From NCBI RefSeq assembly GCF_038024125.1, contig NZ_CP150662.1, forward strand, positions 2,311,501 to 2,375,500: a stretch of 64,000 nt of DNA, given 5' to 3'. Positions 62,791-64,000 of this stretch are shown here, piece after piece. The notes beneath the pieces are model-generated. The model searched no databases, had not been told where the DNA came from, and was given only the letters and a program-made list of their open reading frames with translations. A program made the translations under genes and the position numbers. The stretch's first letter is position 1, and each line of letters opens with the position of its first letter. The stretch is from Polaribacter gangjinensis (lineage in GTDB: Bacteria; Bacteroidota; Bacteroidia; Flavobacteriales; Flavobacteriaceae).

Positions 62791-63477
62791 TTGGCAACGA
62801 TATTAAATATTGAAACAGCAACTAAAAACTGCTCTGTTAGCATCTCAATAGACGGAGAAATTATTGCATTAAAAGAATTTAATGACGGGAATTATTCTCA
62901 TGCAGAAGTATTGCATTCATTTATTATTGACATTGTGAAGGAAGCCAACATCAGATTAAATGATTTAGACGCAATAGCAGTGAGTAAAGGTCCAGGTTCC
63001 TACACAGGATTACGAATTGGAGTTTCAGCTGCAAAAGGGTTTTGTTTTGCTTTAGAAAAACCTTTAATTGCTGTTGACACATTAACTTCATTAGCTCATG
63101 CAATTTCGATTGAAGAGGGAATTATTATCCCATTATTAGATGCTAGAAGAATGGAAGTTTATGCAGCTATTTTTGATAATAAGTATCAACAAATAAGAGA
63201 GATTAGTGCTGAAATTATTGATGAAAGTTCTTTTTCTGAATATCTAAATCATCAAAAAGTTTATTTTTTGGGTGATGGTGCTTTGAAGTGTAAAGAAATC
63301 ATTAAACATGAAAATGCCTTTTTTATTGATGCTGTTGATCCTTCATCAAAAGAGATAGGAAAATTGGCATTTGAAAAATACCAAAAAAGCGACTTTGAAA
63401 ATGTCGCTTATTTTGAACCTTTTTACCTGAAAGATTTTATTGTTATTCCTGAAAAGAAAAAGAATTTTATTTCGTGA
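62791..63477 (+). CDS. tsaB: tRNA threonylcarbamoyladenosine biosynthesis protein TsaB
   Basis: 228 residues from a TTG at 62791 (ATILNIETATKNCSVSI). The family motifs are SHAEVLHSFI, VSKGPGSYTGLRIGVSAAKG and IPLLDARRMEVYAAIF. TsaB partners TsaD and TsaE in making t6A on tRNA. An upstream TTG at 62746 would lie inside the promoter and is rejected. Convergent with mscS, overlapping by 11 bases. Confidence 0.93.
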   Translation: MATILNIETATKNCSVSISIDGEIIALKEFNDGNYSHAEVLHSFIIDIVKEANIRLNDLDAIAVSKGPGSYTGLRIGVSAAKGFCFALEKPLIAVDTLTSLAHAISIEEGIIIPLLDARRMEVYAAIFDNKYQQIREISAEIIDESSFSEYLNHQKVYFLGDGALKCKEIIKHENAFFIDAVDPSSKEIGKLAFEKYQKSDFENVAYFEPFYLKDFIVIPEKKKNFIS

Positions 63478-64000
63478 CAACCACTCTGTGAGGATATGGA
63501 ATTTCAATACCAGCTTCATCTAGCGCTAATTTTGCTTTTTCAGTAATATCAAAATAAACTGTCCAATAATCTTCAGAATTGCACCAAGGCCTTACAGCAA
63601 AATTTACAGAACTATCTGCCAACGCTAAAACAGCAACTAATGGCGCAGGATCTTGCAAAACCTTTGGATGTGATGTTACTACATCCATTAAAATTTCTTT
63701 TGTTTTTTTAATGTCAGCATCATATGAAACTCCAATAACCAAATCAACACGTCTTGTGCCTTCTGTTGAATAATTGACAATATTTCCATTGGATAATGAA
63801 CCATTTGGAATGATAATTTCTTTATTTGATAGTCCAGTTAATTTAGTGGTGAATATTTCTATTTCTTTCACAACACCCATTTCGCCTTGCGCTTCAATCA
63901 AATCTCCAATTTTAAAGGGTTTAAAAATCATAATTAAAACTCCTCCTGCAAAATTTCCTAGTGAACCCTGCAATGCTAAGCCTATTGCCAAACCAGCAGC
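63467..64000 (-). CDS. Small-conductance mechanosensitive channel (MscS family), partial
   Basis: About 178 residues visible, with the N-terminal membrane part beyond the window edge. The pore helix motif AAGLAIGLALQGSLGNFAGG is followed by the cytoplasmic beta-domain (FKIGDLIEAQGEMGVVKEIE, NGSLSNGNIVNYS) and the C-terminal vestibule ending IPYPHRVVVTK. The channel opens on membrane tension to release osmolytes. Only the 5' end is cut. Confidence 0.92.
   Translation of the reverse strand, partial: AAGLAIGLALQGSLGNFAGGVLIMIFKPFKIGDLIEAQGEMGVVKEIEIFTTKLTGLSNKEIIIPNGSLSNGNIVNYSTEGTRRVDLVIGVSYDADIKKTKEILMDVVTSHPKVLQDPAPLVAVLALADSSVNFAVRPWCNSEDYWTVYFDITEKAKLALDEAGIEIPYPHRVVVTK

Noticed and set aside
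1..64000. CRISPR arrays, rRNA or tRNA genes, classical insertion sequences or prophage genes
   Set aside because: No regularly spaced repeats, no recognisable tRNA cloverleaf or rRNA segments in the gaps, and no transposase, integrase or phage structural proteins among the reading frames.

Overview
The window is AT-rich chromosomal DNA (roughly one third G+C by eye) from a member of the Bacteroidota, almost certainly family Flavobacteriaceae and plausibly a marine genus near Polaribacter or Tenacibaculum. The evidence is TAnnTTTG promoter -7 boxes just upstream of start codons, weak or absent Shine-Dalgarno sequences, many lipoprotein and '...SQ/AQ' signal peptides, a TonB-dependent receptor, a propeller-type LytS sensor kinase, and the flavobacterial order DUF6089-uppS-bamA. 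The genus is inference. No rRNA, tRNA, CRISPR array, phage or classical insertion sequence was seen. Both end genes (bamA and a MscS channel) are cut by the window.

Layout. 1-4746 (minus): envelope genes bamA, uppS, a DUF6089 protein, then nadK and a CBS protein. 4808-7775 (plus): pdxJ, an alpha/beta hydrolase, a binding-protein-like gene, a MazG-like hydrolase and a small membrane protein. 7821-15833: a large BNR-propeller secreted protein, aroA, and a LytTR regulator with its sensor kinase. 16281-19731 (plus): queA, rlmN and a polyprenyl synthase. 19782-27106: an OmpA-like secreted protein, a TonB receptor, a GH3-like protein, a DUF2797 protein and a lipoprotein. 27110-35747 (minus): HAD phosphatase, LacI regulator, a three-gene membrane glycosyltransferase operon, a polyferredoxin and an FAD oxidoreductase. 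35902-42453 (plus): GH113-like lipoprotein, universal stress protein, PPP phosphatase, M16 peptidase and a queuosine-precursor transporter. 42507-47726 (plus): an arsenosugar cluster (peroxidase-like protein, ArsS, ArsM, rhodanese, TIGR04282-type glycosyltransferase, nucleoside phosphorylase). 47839-55959: sterol-desaturase-like protein, fabD, leuS, enoyl-CoA hydratase and MOSC protein. 56215-61237 (plus): haem-copper oxidase assembly and subunits (ctaB, two subunit III proteins, subunit IV, SCO, DUF420). The end holds TolC, tsaB and MscS.

The most unusual object is leuS. Its reading frame (1144 codons) carries an in-frame insertion of about 144 codons containing an apparently intact DUF559 (PD-(D/E)XK/Vsr-like) endonuclease domain. 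The insert sits at the entrance of the CP1 editing domain and is bounded by palindromic repeats. A solo relative of that repeat, sharing an identical 15-mer, lies between arsS and arsM. This looks like a REP-bounded, endonuclease-bearing mobile element that inserts in frame and is translated with its essential host gene. A second expanded region lies just before the LeuRS KMSKS loop.

Other points worth a look are a pair of LytTR-type direct repeats 21 bp apart upstream of the LytS/LytTR operon, a palindrome translated inside the nucleoside phosphorylase, a structured intergenic repeat upstream of fabD, two possible small transcripts, and several promoters placed so close to their start codons that the mRNAs should be nearly leaderless.
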